Of a stretch of 64,000 bases of DNA, positions 33,012 to 41,659 are shown piece after piece (the stretch's first letter is position 1; each line of letters begins with the position of its first letter). Made by a program: the position numbers and the translations under genes. The stretch lies in the NCBI GenBank assembly GCA_002325375.1, contig DCRZ01000001.1, positions 412,877-476,876 of the forward strand, read 5' to 3'. This DNA is from Rhodospirillaceae bacterium UBA1479. Lineage in GTDB: Bacteria > Pseudomonadota > Alphaproteobacteria > Rhodospirillales > Casp-alpha2. The notes under the pieces were generated by a model. It made no database searches, was not told the DNA's origin, and saw nothing but the letters and a program-made list of their open reading frames with translations.

Positions 33012-34805
33012 TCAGCGCCGGCCGAGGCGGCTTTCCAGCCAGACCTTCGTGAGATCGAACAGGCGCCGCCAGCGGCCCGTTATCGGGTCCAGTTCAATAC
33101 CGACGGTGATGATCCGGCCGTTCTCCGCGCGCCGGACGATCAGTTCGACCGAAACCAAGTGCAGGCGACGCCCGGTGACAGGCATGCGCAAAAGGTTGCG
33201 GCGCAGGAAATCGCCGACCGCTGTCTCGCGTCGGTTGCTGGGGATCCAGAAGTCGTAGGCGTCGGCGATCGCCCCGAGGGGAGCTTGGGCATCGAACGAG
33301 AACTCGCCGACCGCGTCGGGATCGTTCTGACCGGGCTGCCGCGCGCCGAACAAGCGGTCAAGCGCCGCCGTCTGATCCGGGGGTGCGAGCAGGATCACGT
33401 CATCCCCCGGGGCCAAGCGTTCGAGGTCGGCGGGGGTCCGAAGGATGCCGTCGCGGATGATGGAGACGACGTCGATGTTCTCCGGCAACGGCAGGCGGGC
33501 CAGATCGCGCCGCAGCGCCATGCTGCGCGCCTGGACGGTATAGGCGGTCATGTCCTTGCCGAGATCCGAGGGCAGGTCGATTTCGACCCGGGGCGGCTGT
33601 GCCGGGCGGGGGGCGAGCAGCACGCCCAGGCGCCGTCCGACGGCGTTGACGCTCCACCCCTGCACGATCAGCGAGGCCATGACGACGACATAGACCACCC
33701 CGAAGTAGGTTTCCGCGTTGTCGACCCCGGCGATTACGGGAATGGTGCCGAGGAAGATGGGCACGGCGCCGCGCAGCCCGACCCAGGACACGAAGGCGAT
33801 TTCCCGGGGCGGATAGCGGAACGCCGCCAGGGACAACCCCACGGCGACGGGCCGGGCGATGAACATCAGGGCGGCGGCGATGGCGACGGCGGGCAGGATG
33901 ACTGGGATAAGGGAACTGGGCGTGATCAACAGGCCCAGGATCAGGAACATGATGATCTGGCACAGCCAGGCCAGACCGTCGTGAAAGCGGTTGATCAGCA
34001 GCGTCGCCTTGTGCCGCCGGTTGCCGACGACAAGACCCGCGATATAGACGGCAAGAAAACCACTGGCGCCGATTTCCTGGGCGCCGGCAAACAGCAGCAA
34101 GGCCCCCGATGCGGCCAGCACCGGGTAAAGGCCGGATGCGATGCTCAGGCCGTTGAGGGCCGTCAGCAGGGCATACCCTCCGAACAGCCCGGCCAGCAGC
34201 CCGCCGACGATCTGCAGGGAAAACTGCCCGGCGACGATGGTCGCCGTATCAAGGGTCAAGGACGGGTCCGTCGAAGTGATCAAGCCGACGCAGGTAATCG
34301 TCAGCAGCACGGCCATGGGGTCGTTGAGCCCGGCCTCGGCCTCGAGGATCGAGCTAAGCCGGTCGCGCAGGCGCATGGCCCGCGCCGACAGCAGTAGAAA
34401 CACCGCCGCCGCATCCGTCGAGGCGACGATCGAACCGATCAGCAGGCCTTCCAGCCAATCGACGCCAAGAAGGAACCGCGCCGCGACGCCCGTGATGGCG
34501 GCGGTGATCAGCACCCCGGCGGTCGCCAGCACCGCGGCCGGCGCGCTGACACCGCGGAAATCCTTCCACCGGGTGCGCAGGCCGCCGTCGAACAGGATCA
34601 TGGCGAGCGCGACGCTGCCGACCAGATAGGTGGTGTCGTAGTCGTTGAACTTGAGCCCGCCGGGGCCGTCCTCGCCGGCCAGCATGCCGAGCACCAGGAA
34701 CACCAGCAGCAAAGGAGCCCCGAACCGCGACGACAAGGTGCCGGCGATGATGCTGACCAGGATCAAGGCAGACCCGATCAGAATGAGGTGGTTCGAGAGT
34801 TCCAT
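33012..34805 (-). CDS. Potassium/proton antiporter (NhaP2/CvrA-like CPA1 type)
   Basis: The 597-residue protein has about 12 membrane segments in the Na/H exchanger fold (LVFLVLGMLAGEDGPGGL, SIVASTDAAAVFLLLSARAMRLR). A cytoplasmic TrkA-C domain (about 400-480) and a C-terminal CorC/HlyC-type domain follow. This domain order is typical of CvrA/NhaP2 potassium/proton antiporters for low-osmolarity growth. Cation specificity is by family only. The gene is in tandem with the Kef-like antiporter, 118 bases apart, and divergent from an aldo/keto reductase. Confidence 0.9.
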   Translation of the reverse strand: MELSNHLILIGSALILVSIIAGTLSSRFGAPLLLVFLVLGMLAGEDGPGGLKFNDYDTTYLVGSVALAMILFDGGLRTRWKDFRGVSAPAAVLATAGVLITAAITGVAARFLLGVDWLEGLLIGSIVASTDAAAVFLLLSARAMRLRDRLSSILEAEAGLNDPMAVLLTITCVGLITSTDPSLTLDTATIVAGQFSLQIVGGLLAGLFGGYALLTALNGLSIASGLYPVLAASGALLLFAGAQEIGASGFLAVYIAGLVVGNRRHKATLLINRFHDGLAWLCQIIMFLILGLLITPSSLIPVILPAVAIAAALMFIARPVAVGLSLAAFRYPPREIAFVSWVGLRGAVPIFLGTIPVIAGVDNAETYFGVVYVVVMASLIVQGWSVNAVGRRLGVLLAPRPAQPPRVEIDLPSDLGKDMTAYTVQARSMALRRDLARLPLPENIDVVSIIRDGILRTPADLERLAPGDDVILLAPPDQTAALDRLFGARQPGQNDPDAVGEFSFDAQAPLGAIADAYDFWIPSNRRETAVGDFLRRNLLRMPVTGRRLHLVSVELIVRRAENGRIITVGIELDPITGRWRRLFDLTKVWLESRLGRR

Positions 34806-35014
34806 AATTTTCCGCGATCCGGGAAAAAGGTGCTGTAAGGATGCAATCCATCATATTGTAATTACACACGGTTTTGCGCAACCGATGATGTGGGCAGGGG
34901 GGCAAGAAAGCGGCCTTTCCCTTGCGTCTTTCGCATCGGCCCGGCAATCTGCGCCACAACCAATCACAACCGCGTCCCGCATCGCGCCGGGAGCGCCGAC
35001 GGGAGGAACCATCC

Positions 35015-36004
35015 ATGGAATACAGAACTTTGGGTCGCACGGGTGTGCGCGTGTCGCAGTTATGCTTCGGCACCATGTCCTTCGGGGCGGAAGCCGACAA
35101 GGCCGCGTCCAAGGCCATGTACAAGAAGGTACGCGACATCGGCGTCAACTTCTTCGATTGCGCCGACGCCTATACCAAGGGCAAGGCGGAAACCATCCTG
35201 GGCGAGCTGATGAAGGGTGAGCGGGATAACCTGGTCATCACGTCCAAATGCTTCAACAACATCCGGGGGGACATCAATTCGGGCGGTGGCAACCGCCGCC
35301 ACGTCGCCATGGCGGTCGAGGACTCGTTGAAGCGCCTCAAGACCGACCGCCTGGACGTGCTGTTCATGCACCGCTTCGAGAAACTGGCGCCGCTGGAGGA
35401 AGTCCTGCGCGGGTTGGAGGATTTGGTCCGCGCGGGCAAGGTGCTCTACATCGGGGCGTCGAACTACGCCGCCTGGCAGGTCGCCAAGGCCCAGGGTATT
35501 TCGGAAAAGAACGGTTGGACCAAGTTCGACGTGATCCAGCCCATGTACAACCTGGTCAAGCGCGCGGCCGAGGCGGAAATCTTCCCCCAGGCCCAGGCGG
35601 AAGGCATGGGCGTCATCACCTACAGCCCCGTCGGCGGCGGCATGCTGTCGGGCAAATACCGCCCCGGCGTGCAGCCCAAGGTCGGCCGGGTCAAGGACAA
35701 GCAGGAATACGCCGTGCGCTATTCCGACGACTGGATGCTGGAAACCGCCGGCCGGTTCACGGAGTTTGCGGAAAAGCAGGGCATCCATCCGGTGACCCTG
35801 GCCGTTGCCTGGGTCGCGGCCAATCCGGCGGTCACCGCCCCCATCGTCGGTGCGCGCAACGTCAAGCAACTGGAACCCTCGCTCAAGTCTCTGGACGTCA
35901 AGATGACCCAGGACCTGTGGGATGCCGTCGCCGCCCTGTCGCGCACCCCGGCGCCGGCCACGGACCGGCTGGAGGAATACGAGCCCGTCAAGGTGCGGGG
36001 ATGA
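35015..36004 (+). CDS. Aldo/keto reductase
   Basis: A 329-residue NADPH-dependent reductase of the AKR superfamily with a (beta/alpha)8 barrel. The catalytic tetrad is visible: Asp/Tyr in FFDCADAYTKGKAE, Lys in VITSKCF and His in LFMHRFEK. The cofactor-binding end SPVGGGMLSGKY and VGARNVKQLEPSL are typical of the YajO/YakC group. Substrate unknown. The ATG at 35015 has GGGAGGAACC upstream. The ABC ATPase gene starts 38 bases after its stop. Confidence 0.92.
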   Translation: MEYRTLGRTGVRVSQLCFGTMSFGAEADKAASKAMYKKVRDIGVNFFDCADAYTKGKAETILGELMKGERDNLVITSKCFNNIRGDINSGGGNRRHVAMAVEDSLKRLKTDRLDVLFMHRFEKLAPLEEVLRGLEDLVRAGKVLYIGASNYAAWQVAKAQGISEKNGWTKFDVIQPMYNLVKRAAEAEIFPQAQAEGMGVITYSPVGGGMLSGKYRPGVQPKVGRVKDKQEYAVRYSDDWMLETAGRFTEFAEKQGIHPVTLAVAWVAANPAVTAPIVGARNVKQLEPSLKSLDVKMTQDLWDAVAALSRTPAPATDRLEEYEPVKVRG

Positions 36005-36041
36005 GGGCGCAGCCGCCACGGGCCCGCGTGGCCCCGGCCTG

Positions 36042-36887
36042 ATGAACGGCGCGCCGGCGGAAATCAGGATTGACGGCCTGTGCAAGGCCTTCGGCGCGCA
36101 TCGGGTGCTTACCGGCATCGACCTGTCGATCGAACGGGGGGAAATCGTCGCCATCGTCGGCGGTTCGGGCAGCGGTAAGACGGTTCTGCTCAACCATATC
36201 CTGGGCCGCCTCGACCCAGACCAAGGCCGCGTGTTGGTCGCCGATCATGACATGGACGGCGCCCCCCTGATCGACCTGACGGCGCTGGATACGATGGAGA
36301 CAGACCGCCTGCACACCCATTGGGGCGTGGTGTTCCAAAGGAACGCCCTGTTTTCCGGCACGGTGCTGGACAACATCGGCCTGTGGCTGTCGGAAGTGCG
36401 GGGCCTGGAAGAGCCCGAGATCGTCGTTGTCGCGCAAAAGGTCCTGGCGGCGGTCGACCTTCCCGACACGGACGATTTCATGGCGACGGACGTGAACGAA
36501 CTGTCCGGCGGCATGGCCAAGCGCCTGGCCGTGGCGCGCGCTCTTGCCATGGACCCGGAGGTTTTGTTCTACGACGAGCCGACCACCGGCCTGGACCCGA
36601 CCACGGCGTCGACCATGCACGACCTGATCGCCCGCACGCATGTGGCGCCGACCCGGTCGGGCAAGCATCGCACGACCCTGATCGTCACCCATGACAAGGA
36701 TCTGCTGCGCCGGTTGCAGCCGCGCACGGTCATGCTGCACGAGGGCGGGGTGTTCTTCGACGGGCCGTTCGCGGATTTCGAAGGATCGGCGTCGCCGATC
36801 ATCCGGCCTTATTTCGACCTGATGCCGGTGCTGCACGGCCGCGCCCTCGACCCCCGCGACCTACCGCCGCCGGGCCACGAGGGCTGA
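36042..36887 (+). CDS. ABC transporter ATP-binding protein (MlaF-like, orphan)
   Basis: The 281-residue ATPase has Walker A GGSGSGKTVLLNH, a Q-loop VVFQRNALFSGTVLDNIG, the signature LSGGMAKRLAVARAL, Walker B VLFYDEPTTGLDP and the switch His in IVTHD. The FQ-NALFSGTV-DN and GMAKR motifs are characteristic of MlaF/Ttg2A lipid-trafficking ATPases. No MlaE permease, MlaD or MlaC gene adjoins it; the next genes are unrelated and on the opposite strand. It may pair with a permease elsewhere. The start ATG at 36042 was chosen as the first codon before EIRIDGLCKAF. Confidence 0.87.
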   Translation: MNGAPAEIRIDGLCKAFGAHRVLTGIDLSIERGEIVAIVGGSGSGKTVLLNHILGRLDPDQGRVLVADHDMDGAPLIDLTALDTMETDRLHTHWGVVFQRNALFSGTVLDNIGLWLSEVRGLEEPEIVVVAQKVLAAVDLPDTDDFMATDVNELSGGMAKRLAVARALAMDPEVLFYDEPTTGLDPTTASTMHDLIARTHVAPTRSGKHRTTLIVTHDKDLLRRLQPRTVMLHEGGVFFDGPFADFEGSASPIIRPYFDLMPVLHGRALDPRDLPPPGHEG

Positions 36888-37049
36888 TAACCCGGAAATT
36901 TGGTAGGAGGTCCGAAAGATAAAGTTCTTAGGCTCTCCTAAAATCAAGCTGTCCACTTTAATCCGGTACCATTTAATTCCCCAGTAAGCTGGTCCCGAAA
37001 TTATTTGTCACCGAAATTCTGAAGTTGAGGTGTTTGCCGCCCAGCATGA

Positions 37050-37415
37050 CTATTTCTTGGCCCGTTCGCCTAGAATATCAAGGATGGTGTTTAACTTTCC
37101 GCCCAAGTCTTTCATGCGCTCTGCGTTGTCTTTAGCGATTTTTTCGGCATTCGTCGCGCGGGTTTCAGCATTGATCGCCTGTTGAACGCTCGCGCCTGTT
37201 AGTTGAACGCCGCCGTCAAATCGGTCGCCACCAAAAGCGAGTATGGCAATAATTAAACCGACTGTGGTGATGACAGCGCCAAACATCATCCAAGCCATAG
37301 AAGCTTGAGATGGGAGATGCTCGAGTTTCGACAGCACTTCAGCAAAGCGAGCGTCATTTTGGGCGCGTACTGCTTCTAGCTTGGCATTCACCAATTCCTG
37401 AGTATGGTCGCTCAT
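37050..37415 (-). CDS. Small single-span membrane protein with coiled-coil ends (unknown)
   Basis: I do not recognise the family. The 121 residues begin MSDHTQELVNAKLEAVRAQ, then a membrane span (AWMMFGAVITTVGLIIAILAF, cut) and a charged helical tail rich in Asn, Ala and Lys (AINAETRATNAEKIAKDNAERM). A GGAGA ribosome site lies before the ATG at 37415; an ATG at 37520 in the same frame would add 35 residues. Such small holin- or phage-like proteins are common in genomic islands. Base composition is clearly lower in GC than the flanking chromosome. Confidence 0.6.
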   Translation of the reverse strand: MSDHTQELVNAKLEAVRAQNDARFAEVLSKLEHLPSQASMAWMMFGAVITTVGLIIAILAFGGDRFDGGVQLTGASVQQAINAETRATNAEKIAKDNAERMKDLGGKLNTILDILGERAKK

Positions 37416-37599
37416 AGGTCTTCTCCCGGTGCCGCCTTGCGGAACTCGTAGCTTTGTTGTTTCCTCGCGCAAATGCCGCCGAATCTGTTCAGAGAAAGTC
37501 GGTGGTATCACCCTAGACATATAGGATGCTTGTGGCGCTGTGTTAGCTGTTTGCCTCTTGGTGTGATCGGCAAGCTTCACAACATCCCCTGTCCTGGCG

Positions 37600-37929
37600 C
37601 TATTTTCCTTTTTGCTCGCCACCGCCTGCCTCGGCTTCGAACATGGCTCCGATTTCGTCCACCTGTTCCTGGGTAAGCACTTTATCGAGGACGAGGTCTT
37701 TGACCTTGGACGAAAAGAATGCTGCAGTTGCAGCAAATGCTGGCGCTGGCATGACAACTTGCGCCGCGATTGCTTGATTGGCTGGATTTCCACCCTTGGC
37801 GTCCGGGTCAAACCTTCCCAAATAAAACTTCACCACACCAGCGCCGTGCGCGATGCTCGGAACTCCATCGGTGAAGATCACTGGACCGTCAGCCGACTGA
37901 TACAGCGGCGTGTTGTTTTCGTCCGCCAT
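37600..37929 (-). CDS. Conserved-type hypothetical protein, 109 residues (DUF3467-like layout)
   Basis: I do not recognise a definite family. The protein begins MADENNTPLYQSADGPVIF and has the strand-turn pattern IAHGAGVVKFYLGRFDPD followed by QVVMPAPAFAATAAFFSSKV and an acidic tail. The overall layout recalls DUF3467-type small proteins, a weak resemblance only. The ATG at 37929 has GGGAGGGCAG upstream. It may be transcribed with the downstream membrane-protein gene (184 bases away). Composition is lower in GC than the neighbours. Confidence 0.55.
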   Translation of the reverse strand: MADENNTPLYQSADGPVIFTDGVPSIAHGAGVVKFYLGRFDPDAKGGNPANQAIAAQVVMPAPAFAATAAFFSSKVKDLVLDKVLTQEQVDEIGAMFEAEAGGGEQKGK

Positions 37930-38249
37930 TCTGCCCTCCCGATTTTGAACCCAATCATGACAGTGGCTATACTGCTCCCGACCTCGTGGTGGAGTCGAGT
38001 CCGCGTTCAATTAGAACGGGAGCGTGCCAATTTTCGGGTGCGGGGGTCAAATTAAATAATCCCTAAAGTTTTGCCACATGGACAGTGTGGTAATGAGGAT
38101 TCCAAAAGAAAATCGGGGGCCCGCCGCCGAAACGACAGGGCCCCCAAGTTTGGCGCGTAAAACCGGGTGAACGCCGGTCTTCCGATTGGTCGTGATGTTT
38201 CCGAAAGACAGGGCAGGGCGGAACCGTGGGGTCCCGCCCGCCGTCTGTC
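37930..38249. other. Intergenic region of 320 bases without a gene
   Basis: It holds the presumed promoter of the minus-strand gene at 37600-37929 at its left end. The glnA terminator (38104-38145) lies near its centre. Between them is an AT-rich stretch (about 38040-38110). I see no other coding frame or repeat. Confidence 0.6.
38104..38145 (-). terminator. Rho-independent terminator of glnB-glnA
   Basis: On the minus strand the perfect arms GGGGGCCC and GGGCCCCC (38138-38145 and 38115-38122) enclose a 15-base loop and are followed by GATTTTCTTTT. It lies about 105 bases after the glnA stop. Confidence 0.75.
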
Positions 38250-39671
38250 TTAGGAGGAGTAATACATCATGAATTCAACCGGATGCGGCGTGTGTTCGAA
38301 GTTGTAGATCTCTTCCCACTTGAGATCCATGTAGCCGTCGATGGCGTCGTCGGTGAAGACGTCGCCCTTCTTGAGGAAGTCGCGGTCGGCGTCCAGCGCC
38401 TGCATGGCTTCGCGCAGCGAGCCGCAGACGGTGGGCACGCCCGCCAGTTCTTCGGCCGGCAGATCGTAGAGGTCCTTGTCCATCGGGTCGCCCGGATGGA
38501 TCTTGTTCTGGATGCCGTCGAGGCCGGCCATCATCATGGCCGTGAACGCCAGGTACGGGTTGGCCGTGGCGTCCGGGAAGCGGATTTCGCACCGCTTGCC
38601 CTTGGGGCTGCCCGAATACGGAATGCGGCAGGAGGCCGAACGGTTGCGGGCCGAATAGGCCAGCAGCACCGGGGCTTCGAAGCCGGGGATCAGGCGCTTG
38701 TAGGAGTTGGTCGACGGGTTGGTGAAGGCGTTGAGGGCCTTCGCATGCTTGATGATGCCGCCGATGTAGTACAGGCAGGTTTCCGACAGGTCGGCATAGC
38801 CAGAGCCCGCGAAGGTCGGCTTGCCGTCCTTCCAGATGGACTGGTGGGTGTGCATGCCGGTGCCGTTGTCGCCGGCCACGGGCTTCGGCATGAAGGTCGC
38901 CGATTTGCCGTAGGTATGGGCCACCATCTGGGTGCAGTACTTGTAAATCTGCACGTTGTCGGCGGCGCGCACCAGGGTCGAGAACGCCATGCCCAGTTCG
39001 TGCTGGGAGGCGGCGACTTCGTGGTGATGCTTGTCCATGGTCAGGCCCATTTCCTGCATCACGCTGACCATTTCGCCGCGCAGGTCGTGGCACGAGTCAA
39101 CCGGCGGAACCGGGAAGTAGCCGCCCTTGACGCCCGGGCGGTGGCCCAGGTTGCCTTCGTCGAACAGGGTGCCCGAGACATAGGGGCCTTCTTCGGACGT
39201 GAACTCGTAGAAGCATTTGTTCATGTCGACGGCATAGCGCACGTCGTCGAACACGAAGAATTCCGGCTCGGCGCCGAAATAGGCCGTGTCGCCGATGCCC
39301 GTGGTGCCCAGATAGGCTTCGCCGCGCTTGGCGATGGAGCGGGGATCGCGCTCGTAGCCCTGGCCGGTGACCGGGTCGAGAACGTCGCAATACAGGATCA
39401 CGCAGGGCTGGGCCGAGAACGGGTCCATGACCGCCGTGGAGGCGTCGGGGATCAGCGCCATGTCGGATTCGTTGATCGCCTTCCAACCGGCGATCGACGA
39501 GCCGTCGAACATGATGCCGTCTTCGAATTCAGCCTCGGTGACGAAATCCGACACCATGGTGAGGTGCTGCCATTTCCCGCGGGAGTCCGTGAAGCGAAGG
39601 TCAACGAAGGGGATTTCGTTGTCCGTCACGTATTTAACGAATTCCGCCGGTGTTTTTATATCCAAGCTCAT
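38250..39671 (-). CDS. glnA: Glutamine synthetase type I
   Basis: The dodecameric GSI enzyme makes glutamine from glutamate, ammonia and ATP. The 473 residues match GSI-beta length. Signatures seen are FDGSSIAGWKAINESDM, the metal-site segment AEPEFFVFD, NGTGMHTHQS and the adenylylation site with Tyr402 in DKDLYDLPAEE, so it should be controlled by GlnE. I used the ATG at 39671 with AGGAAG upstream; the frame is open further but runs into the glnB gap. glnB lies 103 bases upstream on the same strand, and both use the sigma-54 promoter at 40219-40234. Confidence 0.97.
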   Translation of the reverse strand: MSLDIKTPAEFVKYVTDNEIPFVDLRFTDSRGKWQHLTMVSDFVTEAEFEDGIMFDGSSIAGWKAINESDMALIPDASTAVMDPFSAQPCVILYCDVLDPVTGQGYERDPRSIAKRGEAYLGTTGIGDTAYFGAEPEFFVFDDVRYAVDMNKCFYEFTSEEGPYVSGTLFDEGNLGHRPGVKGGYFPVPPVDSCHDLRGEMVSVMQEMGLTMDKHHHEVAASQHELGMAFSTLVRAADNVQIYKYCTQMVAHTYGKSATFMPKPVAGDNGTGMHTHQSIWKDGKPTFAGSGYADLSETCLYYIGGIIKHAKALNAFTNPSTNSYKRLIPGFEAPVLLAYSARNRSASCRIPYSGSPKGKRCEIRFPDATANPYLAFTAMMMAGLDGIQNKIHPGDPMDKDLYDLPAEELAGVPTVCGSLREAMQALDADRDFLKKGDVFTDDAIDGYMDLKWEEIYNFEHTPHPVEFMMYYSS

Positions 39672-39774
39672 ACCTGCTTCCTTTTCTTGACTAAGTGTCC
39701 AGACGATATTTTGAACGCGCTTTGGTTTAGGCCTCCCTGGCGCGCCGGCACGATGGCCGGCGGGGACCGGACGG

Positions 39775-40113
39775 CTAGATCGCTTCCGACCCGCGTTCGC
39801 CCGTGCGCACGCGGATCGCTTCTTCAACGGGGATGATGAAGATCTTGCCGTCGCCGATGCGACCGGTCTGCGCCGTCTGCTGGATGGCTTCGACGGCCTT
39901 GGCGACCATGTCGTCGTTGACGACCAGTTCGATCTTCACCTTGGGCAGGAAATCGACCACGTATTCAGCACCGCGGTAGAGCTCCGTATGCCCCTTCTGG
40001 CGCCCGAAGCCCTTGGCCTCGACCACCGTAATTCCTTGCAGGCCCACCTCGTGGAGGGCCTCTTTCACCTCATCCAGCTTGAACGGCTTGATGATGGCTT
40101 CGATTTTTTTCAT
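39775..40113 (-). CDS. glnB: Nitrogen regulatory protein P-II
   Basis: The trimeric PII signal protein of 112 residues. It starts MKKIEAIIKPFKLDEVKEAL and has the T-loop uridylylation Tyr51 in GHTELYRGAEY and the C-terminal GDGKIFIIPVEEAIRVRTGE. It reports glutamine and 2-oxoglutarate to GlnE and NtrB. An AAGGGAACC site precedes the ATG at 40113; the upstream open frame overlaps the promoter. It is the first gene of the glnB-glnA operon. Confidence 0.97.
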   Translation of the reverse strand: MKKIEAIIKPFKLDEVKEALHEVGLQGITVVEAKGFGRQKGHTELYRGAEYVVDFLPKVKIELVVNDDMVAKAVEAIQQTAQTGRIGDGKIFIIPVEEAIRVRTGERGSEAI

Positions 40114-40218
40114 CAGTTTGGTTCCCTTGGGGTTGTCCCCCCCATCAGAAGAGACGGATTTCTCGGGTCGGAAGCCGTTCTTGGCGCGGCGTCCGTCCTT
40201 CCTCGTCCGCCTCTGTAT

Positions 40219-40234
40219 AGCAGGAGGCGTGCCA
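40219..40234 (-). promoter_or_regulatory. Sigma-54 promoter of glnB-glnA
   Basis: On the minus strand TGGCACG-CCTC-CTGCT matches the RpoN -24/-12 consensus with the invariant GG and GC ten bases apart. Transcription would start near 40208, about 95 bases before glnB. NtrC control is expected from the genes; a clear NtrC site was not found by eye. Confidence 0.8.
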
Positions 40235-40325
40235 GTTCCGGGCCTTGACGAAAAATGGCCCAATTCAAAGACTTACGATGCAATTTGGCGGCCTTGAGTC
40301 AACCGCCTGCCCATCCATAATGCCG

Positions 40326-40365
40326 AAAAAAAGGGCATGTGCGAATAATTTCGGCACATGCCCTT
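40326..40365 (-). terminator. Rho-independent terminator of the aminotransferase gene
   Basis: A perfect 12-base stem AAGGGCATGTGC with GCACATGCCCTT (40331-40342 and 40354-40365) is followed on the minus strand by a T run. It lies between the aminotransferase gene and the glnB promoter. Confidence 0.9.
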
Positions 40366-40390
40366 GAGATCGTTGCGAGCCGGGGCCGCG

Positions 40391-41560
40391 TTAACCGGAC
40401 AGGCAATCCCGGATGCGGGCCACGGCCTTCAGGATGTTCTCCTTCGAATTGGCGTAGGAAAAGCGGATGTAGCCCTCGCCCTGGGCGCCGAAGCTGGTGC
40501 CGGAAATGATCGCCACGCCGGCTTCGTTCAACAGCTTGTTCTGCAACTCCATGGACGACAATCCCGTGCCTTCGATGTTGGGGAAGGCGTAGAAGGCGCC
40601 CCCCGGCTCGGCACAACGGAAGCCCGGAATCTGGTTCAACTCGCGCAGAATGACCTTGCGGCGTTCGTCAAATGCCTTGACCATATCGTCGACCGCGTCC
40701 TGCGGCCCGTCCAGCGCCGCGATGCCGGCGAACTGGCTGGCCGCGTTGACGCAGGAATTGCAGTTGATGGCCAGGCGGGTGATCGGCTCGACCATGGATT
40801 TCGGCCACACGCCGTAGCCCATGCGCCAGCCGGTCATGGCATAGGTCTTGGACCAGCCGTCGAGCAGGATCACCCGGTCGCGCAGGTGCTCGTATTCCAG
40901 CAGGCTGACGTGCTCGCGCCCGTCGTACAGCATGCGGCAATAGATCTCGTCGGACATGATGGTGACATGCGGATGTTCGGCCAGACCCGCCGCCAGCTTG
41001 TCCATTTCCTCCCGCGGCACGGCACCCCCCGTGGGGTTGGCGGGCGAATTCAGGATGATCAGCCGGGTGCGGGGCGTGATCAGGGCCAACACTTCCTCGG
41101 CCGAGAAGGCGAAGCCCTTGTCCTCGTGCAGGGCCATGGGCACGGGCGTCGCGCCCGTGAACTTGATGACGCTTTCGTAGATCGGGAAGCCCGGGTTGGG
41201 ATAGATGATCTCGGCTCCCGGCTCGCCCAGGGCCAGCACGGCAAAGAACATGGTGACCTTGCCGCCCGGCACGATGATGACGTCGGCGGGATCGACGGTC
41301 ACTTTCCGGTGGCGGGCGATGTCGCGCGCCACGGCCTCGCGCAGCTCGGGGATGCCGTTGGCGGGGGTATAGCCGTGATGGCCGTCCTTCAGCGCCTTGA
41401 TCGCGGCCTCGACGATATGCGGCGGGGTCTTGAAGTCGGGCTGGCCGATGCCGAGGTTGATGATGTCCTTGCCCTGGGCGGCCAGCGCATTGGCGCGGGC
41501 CAGAACCTCGAAGGCGCTTTCGGTGCCAAGCCGCGACATCGCGGCGGCCATCTGTACCAT
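40391..41560 (-). CDS. Class I PLP-dependent aminotransferase
   Basis: A 389-residue fold-type I aminotransferase with the typical segments INLGIGQPDFKTP, LNSPANPTGGAVP, MSDEIYCRMLYDG and the PLP-lysine motif DGWSKTYAMTGWRMGYGVW. It resembles aspartate/aromatic aminotransferases of subgroup I-gamma; the substrate is not fixed by sequence. The ATG at 41560 follows GGAG. A perfect terminator lies downstream. It is divergent from a cupin gene across 99 bases. Confidence 0.9.
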   Translation of the reverse strand: MVQMAAAMSRLGTESAFEVLARANALAAQGKDIINLGIGQPDFKTPPHIVEAAIKALKDGHHGYTPANGIPELREAVARDIARHRKVTVDPADVIIVPGGKVTMFFAVLALGEPGAEIIYPNPGFPIYESVIKFTGATPVPMALHEDKGFAFSAEEVLALITPRTRLIILNSPANPTGGAVPREEMDKLAAGLAEHPHVTIMSDEIYCRMLYDGREHVSLLEYEHLRDRVILLDGWSKTYAMTGWRMGYGVWPKSMVEPITRLAINCNSCVNAASQFAGIAALDGPQDAVDDMVKAFDERRKVILRELNQIPGFRCAEPGGAFYAFPNIEGTGLSSMELQNKLLNEAGVAIISGTSFGAQGEGYIRFSYANSKENILKAVARIRDCLSG

Positions 41561-41659
41561 GGATGCATTCTCCGTCTGGTGGTCTTTGTATCGGGGCCTT
41601 GGCGGCCCGTTTCCGGTGGGCGGCACTCTATGGTAGACGGTCGGGCGGAGGCAACGATC

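Noticed and set aside
40358..41659. Long plus-strand open frame opposite the aminotransferase gene
   Set aside because: Only its 3' end (41660-42007) is a real gene, the cupin; the rest mirrors the aminotransferase and contains its terminator.
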